Positions 11,763 through 23,655 of a DNA stretch of 64,000 nt are shown piece after piece (within the stretch, counting starts at the first letter, position 1; every line of letters begins with the position of its first letter). Both the position numbers and the translations under genes were made by a program. The notes under the pieces are model-generated. The model did no database searches. It worked only from the letters and a program-made list of their open reading frames with translations, and had not been told where the DNA came from. Location of the stretch: the NCBI RefSeq assembly GCF_002288925.2, contig NW_022098001.1, forward strand, positions 13,581,260 to 13,645,259, read 5' to 3'. The stretch comes from Delphinapterus leucas (Eukaryota; Chordata; Mammalia; Artiodactyla; Monodontidae).

Positions 11763-12719
11763 TACAGTAAGTCCCCTACATATGAACGAGTTCCATTCCG
11801 AGAGCGTTTTCATAAGTCCAATTAGTTCATAAGTCCAACAAAGTTAGCCTAGATAGCCAACTACCACAATCAGCTATATAGTACTGTACTGTAATAGGTT
11901 TATAATACTTTCCACACAAATAATACATAAACAAACACAAGACATAAAGAAAAATTTTTTAATCTTACAGTACAGTACCTTGAAAAGTACTGTAGTATAG
12001 TACAACAGTTGACATACAGGGGCTGGCATCGAGTGAACAGGAAAGAAGAGTTACTGACTGGAGGAGGGAGAGGAGGTGGGAGATGGTAGAGCTGAAAGAT
12101 CATCAGCAATAGAAGGAGGGCAAGCTGTAATTACACTCATTCCTGACACAGGGTCTGGTTCCTTGTTGGATTCAACTCTATCTACCCTCTCGAAAAACCA
12201 ATATAGTGATGTCTGCTTTTTTTTTCTCATCATAGATGACACAGTAGCACTGGATTGCATTCTGAATAGCTGCTGCAGCCTTTGTGTACCGTTCTACTTT
12301 CAGGTCCTGTGCCTCAAAACTAACGGTGTCTCCTCGAATAAAGAAAATCACCTTGTCATTTCCTGCATCATGAATCTCTTCAGTTCTTCAGTTACTTCTT
12401 CCTCTTGTCTCTCTTCATCCTTTCTCTGGGCCTCCAATTCCATAAGGTCTTTCTTAGTAAGCTCCCTGTGTTGCACACAAAGGAGTTCAATGAAGTCATC
12501 CTCTTGCAGATCTAGCTTGAAATAAAGATACTGTACTACTGTACTCTATGCACTACTGTACAGTAAAGTACATTAAAGCACAACCATTTGTAGAGGATGA
12601 ATGCACGTGACAATGTATGCCAGACATGTGAACTAACTTACGTGATTGGACATGCAAAAGCACATTCACATCTTTGAAAGTTCACAACTTGAAGGTTCAT
12701 ATGTAGGGGACTTACTGTA
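11763..12719 (-). mobile_element. Tigger/pogo-type DNA transposon, internally deleted
   Basis: A 953-bp element (11765-12717) with inverted ends of 23 matching bases, starting 'cagtaagtcccctacatatg', flanked by TA on both sides (11763-11764 and 12718-12719), the target duplication of the Tc1/mariner-pogo group. It sits in ORF2 of the old L1 and the L1 reads on after it. Only the C-terminal part of the transposase region is left on the reverse strand, so it was mobilised by another element's enzyme. The exact Tigger subfamily is not named here. Confidence 0.92.
12051..12535 (-). pseudogene. Tigger transposase C-terminal remnant
   Basis: The transposase cuts and pastes the element by a DDE nuclease fold. 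On the reverse strand, about 12520 down to 12360 encodes an acidic, Leu-rich run (DLQEDDFIELL, then LTKKDLMELEAQRKDEE) typical of the C-terminal region of Tigger/TIGD1-like proteins. A stop ends that frame. A second frame at 12260-12051 (69 codons) encodes a lysine-rich start and 'SALPSPTSSPSSSQ', the low-complexity C-terminal end. The DNA-binding helix-turn-helix region and the DDE domain are absent. The forward 149-codon frame (12076-12525) is the antisense shadow. Confidence 0.75.
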
Positions 12720-13867
12720 CTCTGCAAACTTATAGTTTTATAAGTTTTATAGACACTGATGAAGGAAATCGAAGATGATACAAAGAAATGTAAAGATTTC
12801 CCATGTTCATTGATTGGAAGAATTAATATTGTTAAAATGTCCATACTACCCAAGGCAATCTACAGATTTAATGGAACCTCCATCAAAATTCCCAGGACAT
12901 TTTTCCAGAACTAGAACAAATAACTGTAAAATTTGTATGGAATGACAAAAGAGCATGAATAGCCAAAGCAATCTTAAGAAAAAAGAACAGAGCTGGAGGT
13001 GTCATGCTCCCTGACTTCAGAATATACTACAAAGCTACAGTAATCAAAACAGTATGTGGTACTGGCACAAAAACAGACATAGGTCAATGGAACAGAACAG
13101 AGAGCCCAGAAATAAACCCATGCACACATGGTCAATTAATCTACAACAAAGAAGGCAAAAATATACAATCGAAAAAAGAGTCTCTTTAACAAGTGGTGTT
13201 GGCAAAACTAGACAGCTGTATATAAAAGAATGAACTTAACAAATGAGGCCTAATTAAACGTAACAGCCTTTGCATAGCAAAGGAAACTATCAACCAAATG
13301 AAAAGACAACCTTCTGAATGGGAGAAGATATTTGCAAATGACATGTCTGATTAGGGGTTAATATCCAAAATATATAAAGAGCTCATACAACTCAATATCA
13401 AAAAAACAAACAACCCATTTAAAAAATGGGCAGAAAACCTGAATAGATATTTTTCCAAAGAAGACACACAGATAGCCAATAGGCACATGAAAAGGTGCTC
13501 AACATCACTAATCATCAGGTAAAAGTAAGTCAAAACCACAAGATATCACCTCACACTTGTCAGAATGGTTACCATAAAAAGACAACAAATAAATTTTGGA
13601 GAGGATATCAAGAAAAGGCAACCCTAGTTTACTGTTGGTGGAAATGTAAATTGATGCAGCCACTATGGAAAACAGTATAAAAGTTCCTCAAAAAATTAAA
13701 AACAGAACTACCATATGATCCAGCAATTCCACTCCTTGGTATAAATGTTATGAATACTAAAACACTAACTTGAAAGGATATATGCACCCCACTGTTCATA
13801 GCAGTATTATTTATAATAGCCAAGATATGAAAGCAATCTAAGTGTCAAAAATGAATGGATAAAGCAG

Positions 13868-13871
<4 letters not shown>

Positions 13872-13908
<37 letters not shown>
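13872..13908. repeat. (TA)n microsatellite at the join of two L1 types
   Basis: About 18 TA units. Upstream reads as L1 ORF2 C-terminus ('gaatggataaagcagctctg'), while downstream reads as the 3' end of an older L1M type, so the repeat marks the junction. Confidence 0.9.
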
Positions 13909-13912
<4 letters not shown>

Positions 13913-14290
13913 ATCTACAACTACATGCAAAAATGCTGATAAGTCTCACAAATGTAACATTGAATGAAAGAAGCAAGCCACAAAAAATATATGTAGTATT
14001 GTCCTGTGTAAATAAATTTCAAAGATAAGCAAAACTAAGTTATATTGTTTAGGTATGCATAAATATATAGTTTTTAAAAAGCAAAGAAAACATAAAAAAA
14101 CTCAAGATAATGGTTACTTCAAGAAGTGGTTGGTGGTTTCACAGATGTTTGTTCTATAATGAGTTGTTAAACTGTATCTGTATACTTCATGCATTTTTCA
14201 GCATATAAATTATATTTTTATATGTAATATAAATTTCATTATACATTGTAATTATATATATAATTTATTACATATACAACAGAAATGTGA
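13909..14290 (+). mobile_element. L1M-type 3' end
   Basis: Words such as 'ctcacaaatgtaacattgaa', 'tgaaagaagcaagccacaaa' and 'gataatggttacttcaagaa' follow the 3' end of old L1M elements, different from the cetartiodactyl L1 3' ends elsewhere in the window. It ends in AT-rich sequence. Confidence 0.65.
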
Positions 14291-16960
14291 AAAAGAGAAA
14301 AATGATAGATTTAAATAATATATCTAGCAACCAAGTTAAAATTAAGAAAACTCTGGGGCAGTAAGAGTAAATATCACTACAAAATGAAGAGAAGAAATTC
14401 AATACCAGAGATAAAGAAGAGCCATTACTGAAAATGAAAATATTATAATGTCTTAACTATCATTCAGTAGCAGAGAGATGATTGTTTTAAATCAACAATA
14501 AATTAACAGCTAACTTGTGGGTTTAGTCATAAGTGACAATAATTTCTCTTTGGTCCAACTTCAAAATTCCAACTCTTACAAATATCTTTTAGAACAAAAT
14601 ACACACTACATAAATCAAAGGACAAACAATTCCTGTGAGGAGGAGATATTTAAGCTGTGACCTGAAGATAACCAGAAATTAGCCTCCTGAAGAGTGTTCT
14701 GGGCTGAGGGAATAGCAAATTGGAAGGTTCAGAGGTGCAAAAGGCCCTAACTCATTCCAAGAACTAAAAGAAGATCATCTTGGCAGAAATGTAACGGCAG
14801 TTACTGAAGGAACACTGTCTGAAGAGCAAGTGTGGGAGAAAAGAGATTTCAGAAACTTGGGTTTTGCTAAAGTGTTACTGGGTGAATCTCTACTCTGTTC
14901 CATCAACTCTGATAAATGCCCCACACCTCCCCCGCACACACACAGTTCTGAGACGAACAGATTTGCATTTGTAGGGAAAAGGTATTTTAATTTCATAGAG
15001 ATTTCCCATCTCTAATATCCGTGTTTCTGTAAATCTCATAAATAATAAACTAGTACTAAAAAGAAGGAAGGGATTGGAACTAGCCAGGGGAAATAACAAA
15101 TCCTTTCCCTTAACTCTGTGTTTAACGCTGAACACCTAGATAAACTATTTGTGGGCTTGGGTGTTCCCAGAGATACAAATCCTAGGACTACTGAGAGGGT
15201 AAGTGGTTTCCATCTGAACTTAAGCTTTCCCTTTCCCACTGCAATGTTTGTAGACTTTCAAATAAAATTTTTAGGATTCAAGGCAGTGCTTTTCCAAATA
15301 GGAGCAGACAGGTTTTCAAGGTGTGATCTACTTACTCTCTTTATTGCAAGAAAATGCCTGACTCTATACTTACCTGAGTTAATAAATTTTATTCTTGTTG
15401 ACAGGAAGAATAATAGCTTTGAAATAAATAAGCATACTGTGCTTAAATGTTTCCCTGCTTCATTTTCATATACAATACACACATTATTTCAGATAGACAT
15501 TTAGAAGGACAGATATATACCTCGTGCTTTAAAATAAATTATACATTTTCTGGTGCCAGAGCACACAGATGGTCCATTTACCACTTCAGGAAACTTGCCA
15601 CTGTTTTTGAAGCAGTAAAAGTTTCTTTTCTCGCTTTTTTTAAACTACCTATTCTCTTTCATGATATTCACTAACACTGTGAAATTCTCCAGACGTTTGG
15701 GAAGCCACTAAAAAGTGGAGTAAATTTCTGTTCTTGTGGACTGTGGATCTAATATTTGTTTTTAAACCAAACAGGTGTGTTGAAAAAGGAGGCACAGGGA
15801 TTTACACTTGTATGGTAACATGGCCTTCAGTTCAAAGGCAGGCACACCAACATCAAATCACTTCAAAAAAAATAGTCATTTTCACATATGAGGAACTCAA
15901 GACCTGTTGGTTAGTTGATCGATTAACGTACCAAGTTCAGCTTGCTTCCTTTGTCTGGAAGAGTTCTATGGAAATTAGGAAGGGATAAAGAATACCAAAG
16001 ACTCTTAATATAGGACACAATCATCCCATAAACAATATTGAAAGCATATTTTTTCAAACTCTTTGCGAAGAAGTGGTTGAAGCTGCCCTGTAGAATCCCA
16101 GATATTCTTTCAAATTGATTATATAAAATATTTAATAATGCTTCATTAGGAATTATATAAAGTCTGAGTATAGCTATATTCATGAGCAGACAGAAATGAA
16201 TCAGTCACTCTACTAAACAACACAATTCCAAAAGATTACAGAAAAAAAGGAAAGATATTTATACTTTAAAGAAACAATACTTAATAAATATCTATTTAGC
16301 AACAATTGTTTTCCAGTCATAGTCTGGGTACTGGGGATACCACACTAAATAAGGCATTCATAATACATGCTTTCTTAGAGTAAGAAGCTGATAATAAAGA
16401 AGTATGAAGAGAGTTCCAAACAAGGATTAGAGGGGATGGAATTGTACCGGGGACAGGGTAGTGAGGTCAGAGCAACTTTTCTTGTTTTCAATAACACTTT
16501 GTTTCATATATTAACAACAAGAATTATAGTTGTAAATTGTAAATTCATTATTAAACGAATTAAGATTGTATAAGTCATCAGGGCTAAAGAAAATGGGGTA
16601 AAGTGATTAATTAAGCATTTCATCAAAATGGAAACTAGGATTTTCCTCACTGATTCTCTGCTATAATCCTTCAATCTCTTATTCTCACGGTTGCTGAAAC
16701 AGAAAACAAAGGAAAGGACAGTGAAAAGATGAAAGGATTGATGTTAATTGCTTGAATTGGTTGGTTGGTTCATGTTCTCAAGGCAGAGTGAATTACACTG
16801 ATGGTATGGAAAACCTTTCAAGTATCTAGGTATCCACTAAAAGTAATTCTTTCATCCTAGCTCAGGATGTGATTGGGTTCCACATTAGATGGCAATTTAA
16901 TGATTCTCCAAGTCTCATCATGCAAATTTTTGCCAGCCATGCTTAGAGATAATTAACCCG
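14291..16960. other. mostly unique sequence with two L2 traces
   Basis: No gene recognised. A reverse L2 piece lies at about 14635-14770. A second, weaker one at about 16285-16395 contains 'tctgggtactggggatacca'. A 128-codon forward frame at 15118-15504 overlaps reverse frames on the same bases and has no domain. Confidence 0.5.
14635..14770 (-). mobile_element. L2 fragment
   Basis: Reads as reverse L2: 'aagctgtgacctgaagataa', 'gctgagggaatagcaaattg', 'gcaaaaggccctaactcatt', equivalent to the L2 3' region words around 'gcaaaggccctgag'. Ancient and strongly decayed. Confidence 0.65.
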
Positions 16961-17220
16961 TAGATGTTATTTTTTAAATATTTATTTATTTATTAGCTGC
17001 ATCGGCTCTTAGTTGCAGCATGCGGGATCTTCCCATGTGGCACGCAGGCTTCTCTCTCTAGTTGTGGCACGGGTGCTCAGTAGTTGCAGCGTGCGGGTTT
17101 AGTTGCCCCGCAGCATGTGGGATCCTAGTTCCCCAACCAGAGATCGAACCTGCATCCCCTGCATTGGGAGGTGGATTCTTAACCACTGGACTACCACCAG
17201 AGTCCCCTTAGATGTTATTT
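16961..17220 (-). mobile_element. CHR-type tRNA-Glu SINE (older form)
   Basis: Reverse-oriented SINE at 16973-17208 with an AT-rich tail end ('aaatatttatttatttatta'), the 'gcatgcgggatcttcccatg' body and the reverse of the tRNA part ('gatcgaacctgcatcccctg', 'aaccactggactaccaccag'). Target duplication 'tagatgttattt' at 16961-16972 and 17209-17220 is perfect. The body matches the longer CHR-1-like type rather than CHR-2. Confidence 0.92.
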
Positions 17221-17900
17221 GTACGAAGCCTTTAGCCCACACATGTTTCCCTCTTGTCCCTCTGTTGTCCCTCTATGTATATTGTCCCTTTACTAAAATT
17301 TTGCTTTACCTAAGCATATCAGCTTGTGAATATATTTATTCATGCAGAAATTCTGTATTTCATGGATTGTCCAGGAACCAAGAAGGCAATCTAAGAGTGA
17401 AAACAAAAATCCATCATGAAAGCCAACCAAAATAACATATTATAACAAATGTCTTATCAGTCCAGTAGCAAAAAAACTGTATTTTTTTAATACTCAACAA
17501 ATCCTACTCTTTGTGTCATCTGGTAATTCAGCAGTTATTCAAAGGCCAAAATAGTTGGAAGCTCTGAGAGTTCATCTAATTCAGTTTAAAAAGCCTGCCC
17601 TTTAATTCTCTGCTGGAGCATCCCCCTTTCTATTCCTTTGGCCAGTGCAGCCAGTCCAGGCAAGTGTGGTGTTGTTCACCACCAATCCTGAGTACACAAA
17701 TGGGATTAACAGCTAAGAAACACTCACAATTAAGGAATATTTTCATTATTGCAAATTGAGGGGCTTGGTACACTCACAGATTTAAGACAAGTTGTCCTTC
17801 CTCAGCACAGCCCACAAAGTTTCTCAAAACTATCTTCTGATCTACAACAAAGCCCATCACTTGATCATGACATATAGAAGTCTGAAAAGGTGAAGCCTAG
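17221..17900. other. unique sequence
   Basis: No gene or repeat recognised. The open frame that crosses 17103-17435 starts in the SINE and has no family signature. Confidence 0.5.
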
Positions 17901-18595
17901 CTGTGTTGTGCAATACAATAGCTATTAACCATATGTGGCTACTAAAATGAAAATCAATTAGAAATAAACAAAATTTAGGTCCATTGACAGATGAATGGAG
18001 AAAGATGTGGTACATATATACAATGGAATTCTACTCAGCTATAAAGATGAGTGATGCCATTTGCAGCAACATGGATGGACTTAGAGAGTATCATACTAAG
18101 TGAAGTAAGTCAGAAAGAGAAAGACAAATACCATACGGTATCAGTTATAGGTGGAATCTAAAATATGACACAAATGAACTTATCTATGAAACAGAAATAG
18201 ACTCACAGACATAGAGAACAGACTTGTGGTTGCCAAGGGGGAGGGTGTTGAGGGGGATGGATTGGGAGTTTGAGACTAGCAGTTGCAAACTATTATATAT
18301 AGGATGGATAAACAACAAAGTCCTACTGTATAGCATAGGGAACTATATTCAATATCCTGTGATAAACCATATGGAAAAGAATATGAAAAAGAATATATAT
18401 ATATATATAAATATATATCTGAATCACTTTGCTATACAGCAGAAATTAACACAACATTGTAATTCAACTATACTTCAATAAAATAAATTCTAAAAAAGAA
18501 ATAAATAAAATTTAGAATTCAGTTAGTCACATTAGCCACATTTCAAGTGTTCAGTAGCCACATGTGGCTAGTGGCCACAGTCTTGGGCAGTGCAG
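17901..18595. mobile_element. inverted-end DNA transposon fragment (hAT/MER-like) split by an L1
   Basis: The outer ends form an imperfect inverted repeat of about 40 bp: 17901 'ctgtgttgtgcaatac' to 'catatgtggct' and, in reverse from 18595, 'ctgcactgcccaagac' to 'cacatgtggct'. The inner part ('attagccacatttcaagtgt', 'tcagtagccacatgtggcta') is a well-known mammalian repeat motif that I associate with non-autonomous hAT elements, without naming a family. Its middle is interrupted by an L1 at 17979-18497. Confidence 0.6.
17961..18515 (+). mobile_element. 5'-truncated L1 with 18-bp target duplication
   Basis: L1 3' end (17979-18497) from 'gtccattgacagatgaatgg' through 'ttagagagtatcatactaag' and 'gaatcactttgctatacagc' to 'caactatacttcaataaaat'. 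Flanked by 'gaaataaacaaaatttag' (17961-17978) and 'gaaataaataaaatttag' (18498-18515), one mismatch. A TA run lies at about 18395-18415. The 85-codon frame at 18224-18481 lies inside it and is not a gene. Confidence 0.93.
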
Positions 18596-20139
18596 AAGCT
18601 CATTTTTCATCATCTCAGATTGTTCCACTGGTCAGTGCCGTACAACCTTCCTAGGAAGTTCTGCTCCTTATTTGGAGGAGAGAAAACGAGACTGCAACAA
18701 ATCCCGTTGGATTAAAAAACAATTATATTTGCTTCTCCATAATTCCTGGAAGCTTTCAGTACTCATCCCCAAATCAGAAACATGTTAACTTTCTCCCTTC
18801 TTCTCTTTTTCTTTCATTTCGAGTTTGGCTACCTGTATGGCTCAATCCCACTTCTTTAAGTTTTGCATCTCACTTTACCATTTCCTCTGGGTCACTTTCT
18901 ACCAGATCAGTCCAGATATTGTTATAATTTCTCATCACAACAATATGCTTTTTCATTTGGAAAGGTTCTTCCCGTGAAATCCAATATGCTGCTATCCAGC
19001 AAAAAAGGAAAGAAGTGGGCACTTAAAATAATAGAATTCATTAAACCATTCCAGAACAAACATTTTGCAGTCTTTTCCTCTCTGCCAACCACATCTACCC
19101 CAAATAATAAGTACTTAATTGTACTGTCTCAGCCTAATAAGAGATAAATTCATGATTACACGAAAGTCAAACTTCTCCCTTATGTTTCTTGACCTTGACA
19201 TGAAGAAAATGTTATAACTTAAATTTCAGATTGTGTTCTTATGGGCAAGGATTTCTCTTATCCAAATATACCTTTGAAGCCAGTAGAAAGGACTTGCTGA
19301 TAAATGTTTCAACACCACACTTTATTAAAACAAGTTATTTCTGTTGTTTACTATGTGGTTAGATCATGATGAAAAGCAGATCTTCACCAGTGCATTTTTG
19401 TACAAATTCCTTACCTTGGTGTTTACAAAAGAAAGTGAAGACCTTTCAGGGCTATTTGTCACCATGCCCTAGTAGCCAACAAAGCACACTGCCAACTGCT
19501 AAAGGTTTCGCTTCCTAATTACCTTTCCTAGAAACATAAGAACTGTAGAGAAACAAAAAGCTCTCCTATTTAACCTTCCTTCATTCCACTCGGCTGGAGT
19601 CCCAGTTGGGTGATGAGCACAGTATTGAACAATAAAATCCTCAAGTGTGGTTGGAACCACCCTGTGCACAGAGAAAGTCATCTGAGAAGGCTTTCTGCAA
19701 GACAAATTGGTTATCTACTTCACTTAGAACCTTTTTAAAGGATTACAACAACAAAGTAGTCCTGCTCCAAACCCATGCAAAAATGTTGAAGGTATTCTCA
19801 AACATACTTATTTCCTTTATTCCCAAAGTGAGATTCATTTTCACTTAATCACTAACAATATTTTCCAGTCCTTGGCTGAGGGATTCCAGATCACACATGC
19901 ACAAAATATCGAAACATATTAGTAATGGTGAACTTAGAATCATTATTAGGAGAAGTAGACTTTTCTTTTAAATCCTTTTTTGATTTAGGTGTTTGTAACA
20001 AAATCCACCCCACTAAAGAATTAAATAACTACTCAAGTACCCTACAGTTATTACATTACTGTCCATTTTAATTGAGGGAAATCTTTTTGGCAAAATTTTT
20101 GGATATGTTTGTAAAAAGTACAATACCGCAGTCATTTTA
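18596..20139. other. unique sequence
   Basis: No gene or repeat recognised; frames of 60-94 codons without signature. Confidence 0.5.
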
Positions 20140-20283
20140 CATAATTTCTCATAGATGCAAAGATTATTGTGTCCATTTTACAAGAAAAGGAAATAAGGAA
20201 CAGGAAAGTTAAGTCATGAACCTCAAGTTGCAGAATCTGTCAGCCGTGAAACCTAGAGCTCTCCTGCCTGAGGCACATGTGTT
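20140..20283 (-). mobile_element. MIR SINE fragment
   Basis: Reverse MIR core: 'tgtccattttacaagaaaag', 'gaaataaggaacaggaaagt', 'aagtcatgaacctcaagttg'. Decayed. Confidence 0.75.
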
Positions 20284-23014
20284 TTAAAAGAAATCTCTTA
20301 TCCCACCCACTTTAGGAGACTCCACCCATCTTAGGGAAGAAACAAAGACAGTTTCTCAGGCAGCAAGTTCTCATTCATTTCAGAATATCCTAAAATCTTT
20401 GCAATACTTTTATAATAACTAGAAGTGGTGAGAGAAGAGTAGCTGTAATACCCCTGGCATTCCTGAAGGCATGATTCTGACTTTACTTTCTGGTAAGACC
20501 ACTTATTTCCACAAGTCTCACAGTTCCAGAAAACATAACCTCAGTCATGAAGAGCTCTGCCTTTTTTATAGACCATATTAAGAAATCATTATTGAGTAGA
20601 CATGTCAAGATAACATTGCCAATTCTATGATATCCCCAACTTAATTGGGCTGCCCAAATCACCAGTTATTGCATAATCACCTGCTTTTCACTACTAAAAA
20701 TCACTCTGCATAGAATATAAAAAATTAAGTTAGCATCACTAGTTCTTTCCCATAACCTATAATGCCTATGATGGAAAAGTCAAGTGGCCAAGGACACTGA
20801 GTTTGGCAGAAGAAGGCATCTGGAAGACTAAAGGCAATGTGGTGTAGATCCAAGATGGGAGTTATTTTCACTGGGTCTTAGTACCGCTTAGTCACAGGGA
20901 AAAGCCCAACTGAAAACCAGCAGAGCCTCTATCCCTCGTATGACTCCAGGGTAAGGAAAGAATGCCCATCTTGGTGAAGCTCCGGGGAACAGTAGCTAAA
21001 TTTGCACACAGATCCTCTTCTGACCTAGGTTTTCTTTGGCAGTTTTCTATTGACTTGGGAATTTGGGGGCAAAAGTAAAGTTAGTTCACTCAGAAAACCC
21101 AGGGAGGAGATTCAGATCTTTAAGTCAAATGTACTGTACATGGTCCTCTTCCTTAAAAGATATTTAGAAAGGCTGGTTGGGTCTAAGTGTTGCTGTTCAA
21201 AACATAGCAACCATTTGTACAGTGGAAGAGGCAGTGACACCAATAACTCGTAATCTTCATAGAAGCAATCTGGTCATTTGCCAGGTCAGCTTAGATTGAC
21301 TGTGACCGGGGGGGAGAAAAAGACTTTCAAGGACTGTGAAGAACAAACCGGCCTTGCCGCAAATGAGCATCTGACCAATTATTTATCTAAACATTCTCAT
21401 GCAGAAGAGTGGCATTGCTTTCTTACTTGAAGCCTTGCCTAGCTAAATATATAAGAAAACATTAAATCCCACCAGAGCCACATTTTATTCTAGCCTATAC
21501 ACATTGCCAAGATGTAAAGAGATAACTATGTGTAAAATTGTTGTGCAGAGCCTTTAACTAAGAAGTAAAGGGAAAGGAAGATGAAAGATTATAGAATTGT
21601 GTGGCTGATTAAACAACGGCCAAAATAAAGTTTGCTTTCCAAAGTCAACTAAGTGCAAACTCTACCTTCCTGCATGAAAGGGCGCTTTGGACCATACGTT
21701 TCACACTTGGATGTTATTTTCAGCAGATCTTAAGCAGGTGAGGGAAGTAATTAAGAGGGAGTGACTTCACTTATCTAAATCTTGAACACAGTAGGGGAAG
21801 GGAGGCAACAAAAAGGAGATGTCTCTTTTTGGTTACGGGAGCTGTGATAGAACCAGGTGTAACAGACACCAGGGACAGACTAGGTTGATAAAGCAGGTGC
21901 CAGGATGAGGTGAGGTGAGGTGAGGCATGAGTCCCACAATAGACATGCACACGAGGGGACCTTGAGAGCCTTCAGAGGAATAAGTACAAAGATAAGGTTA
22001 ATTTGAAGCCAGTGGGTGATCTGATATAGAACATGGAAGGAATCAGGTACCAGATAATTTTATCTGAATGTTTTGTTTCAGTGTCAGTGGGCTCCTACGA
22101 ACCCAATACAGGATCCACAGCTCTTGTTATGAGGAGAAAACTAATAATTGACAATCTGTATACCTAATTAAGAAACAAAGCTTTCAGCTACAAAGTGGGA
22201 GACAGAAGAGAAGTAGACTCAAAATAGTAGTTTCTGAGGTCAAGCAAGACTTTCATGTGCTAATACACATTGTTCATAACACTTTTTTCAGAACAACATA
22301 GACATACATGAGCTCACATAAATTAACATCAGTGTCTCCACATACTTAGAAACAAGAAGGTACAGGACAGCGTAGGAGAAAGGCAAGAATGTCAGGAGAT
22401 GTGCTTTTAAAACTTCTCAAGGTATAAATATCTGCCCTTCAGTATAATTTAGAAATTTTTTAAAGTATTTTACATTTTTATTTGCCAATTACACTTCAGT
22501 AAACTGGGAGGCCGGGAAAGGTACAGATTAAAGGGAGGAGTTGGGGCCAATTCAGGAAAGCTCTCTGAACTTTCCTGATGTGCCTTTGCCTTGTTGGATT
22601 GATAAAGTCTGACTGGGACAGATCCTTTTTTTTTTTTTTTTTTAAGTTAATTTTTCATTTTAGATGGGGGTATAGTAAAAGCATTCCATGAGATGAAACG
22701 TCAGCGGTGATTCTGAGATGTGGAAGAGAAACAATAGCAGGTTCTACGCAGGTGGACAGTAGCACAGAATAGTGTTGAGAGAGGAAAATGAGGGGAGAAA
22801 AAAAGCAAATAGAACATAATAATGGCATCTCTAAGGTCAGAAATAGGAGGAAATGTAAATGTATTATTATTCACTGCTACTTCAGGGGTTCTGCTAAAGG
22901 TCACTGTGTAACAACTGTGTTTGAAAAAATCACAAATTATAATATCCCTCGTTGAAAAGTTTACTCATTTTAGTATCCCCCCTCCTGTAACATTGATCAC
23001 ACTTTAATTTACAT
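20284..23014. other. unique sequence with short low-complexity runs
   Basis: No gene recognised. A GAGGT pentamer run sits at about 21907-21924 and a T17-18 run at about 22627-22643. The T run is not followed by a recognisable SINE or L1 end. Confidence 0.5.
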
Positions 23015-23145
23015 GCCTAATGTCTGTCTTCTTTGCTAGGAGCTATGCTCTATGAGGCCAGGGTCCTTGTTGGTTTTGTTCACCACTGTATTTCCGGCCA
23101 CTGGAACTTTGCCTGACACTGTAAGTGCTAAATAAATATTTTTGG
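23015..23145 (+). mobile_element. L2 3' end fragment
   Basis: 'tatgaggccagggtccttgt', 'gttcaccactgtatttccgg', 'cctgacactgtaagtgctaa' then 'ataaatattttt' follow the L2 3' end. A GGAA-rich low-complexity run (about 23146-23200) follows directly. Confidence 0.8.
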
Positions 23146-23270
23146 AGGGAGGGAGGATGAAGGAAGGAAAGTAGGAAGGAAGGGGGCAAGAAGGGAAGAG
23201 ATGAAGGAATGTCATGTAATTTTAAGTAGTAATCAAGGTGCTTAAGGTCTAAATAGTATAATTTGATTTA

Positions 23271-23411
23271 AATAGAGTATGTGGGGTTTTTTCTTTCGCT
23301 CCACAAAGCATGCAGGATCTTAGTTCCCTGACCAGGGATCAAACTCATGCCCCCTGCAGTGGAAGTGCAGGGTCCTAACCACTGGACGGCCAGGGGATTC
23401 CCCAATAGAGT
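23271..23411 (-). mobile_element. short tRNA-Glu SINE
   Basis: Reverse SINE of about 125 bp (23279-23403): 'gcatgcaggatcttagttcc', 'gaccagggatcaaactcatg', 'aaccactggacggccagggg'. An 8-bp duplication 'aatagagt' at 23271-23278 and 23404-23411 is consistent with retroposition. It has only the tRNA part and a short tail, so it is truncated or an early short type. Confidence 0.85.
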
Positions 23412-23655
23412 TATTTTTAAATAATGTAAAATGCGTTGTAAAACTTTTGAAAAATAGAAGTTTGTAGGGGATATCAACTTACGATGAATAAGATTTGAAT
23501 TCTAAGCACTGAGATGAATGAATCACCTGAGTGAATAAACTGCAATCATGTAAAATTTAATGATGATCAATATCAACTATTTTGGTATTCACCCATAATG
23601 TAATAGTACTTTCTTATACTTTTGAAGAGTTCTTATAAAAGAGTAAATTCCAATT

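Larger units (their letters stand above)
7755..13870 (+). pseudogene. L1 ORF2 remnant (endonuclease and reverse transcriptase)
   Basis: ORF2p nicks DNA and copies L1 RNA at the break. The start at 7755 gives MSISTYLSIITLNVNG, the usual N-terminus of the endonuclease domain, but a TAG stop follows at codon 26. The reverse transcriptase region is visible at 11258-11530, including '[11 protein letters not shown]'. The catalytic FADD box reads FSDN at about 11518-11530, so the active site is lost. The C-terminal region continues after the Tigger insertion (12720-13190), with '[12 protein letters not shown]' at 13098-13133, and then jumps near 13235 where a segment is missing. Stops, nested insertions and the altered active site leave no function. 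Confidence 0.85.
5046..14290 (+). mobile_element. composite L1 locus with several nested insertions
   Basis: One old L1 in forward orientation can be followed in order: 5' UTR (5046-6370), ORF1 remnant (6376-7264), inter-ORF spacer, ORF2 remnant (7755 to about 13870) and an L1 3' tail of older L1M type (about 13909-14290). It is interrupted by a short L1 3' end (about 7977-8100), an AT-rich expansion (8279-8463), an L1 3' end plus foreign DNA (9415-10791) and a Tigger transposon (11765-12717). A segment is also missing near 13235. All frames carry stops, so it cannot move. Whether the 3' tail belongs to the same insertion is open. Confidence 0.85.

Noticed and set aside
12076..12525. 149-codon forward frame
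   Set aside because: Antisense of the Tigger transposase C-terminal region.
22627..22643. T run as the tail of a reverse SINE or L1
   Set aside because: The sequence after it matches no SINE or L1 3' end and no target duplication was found.
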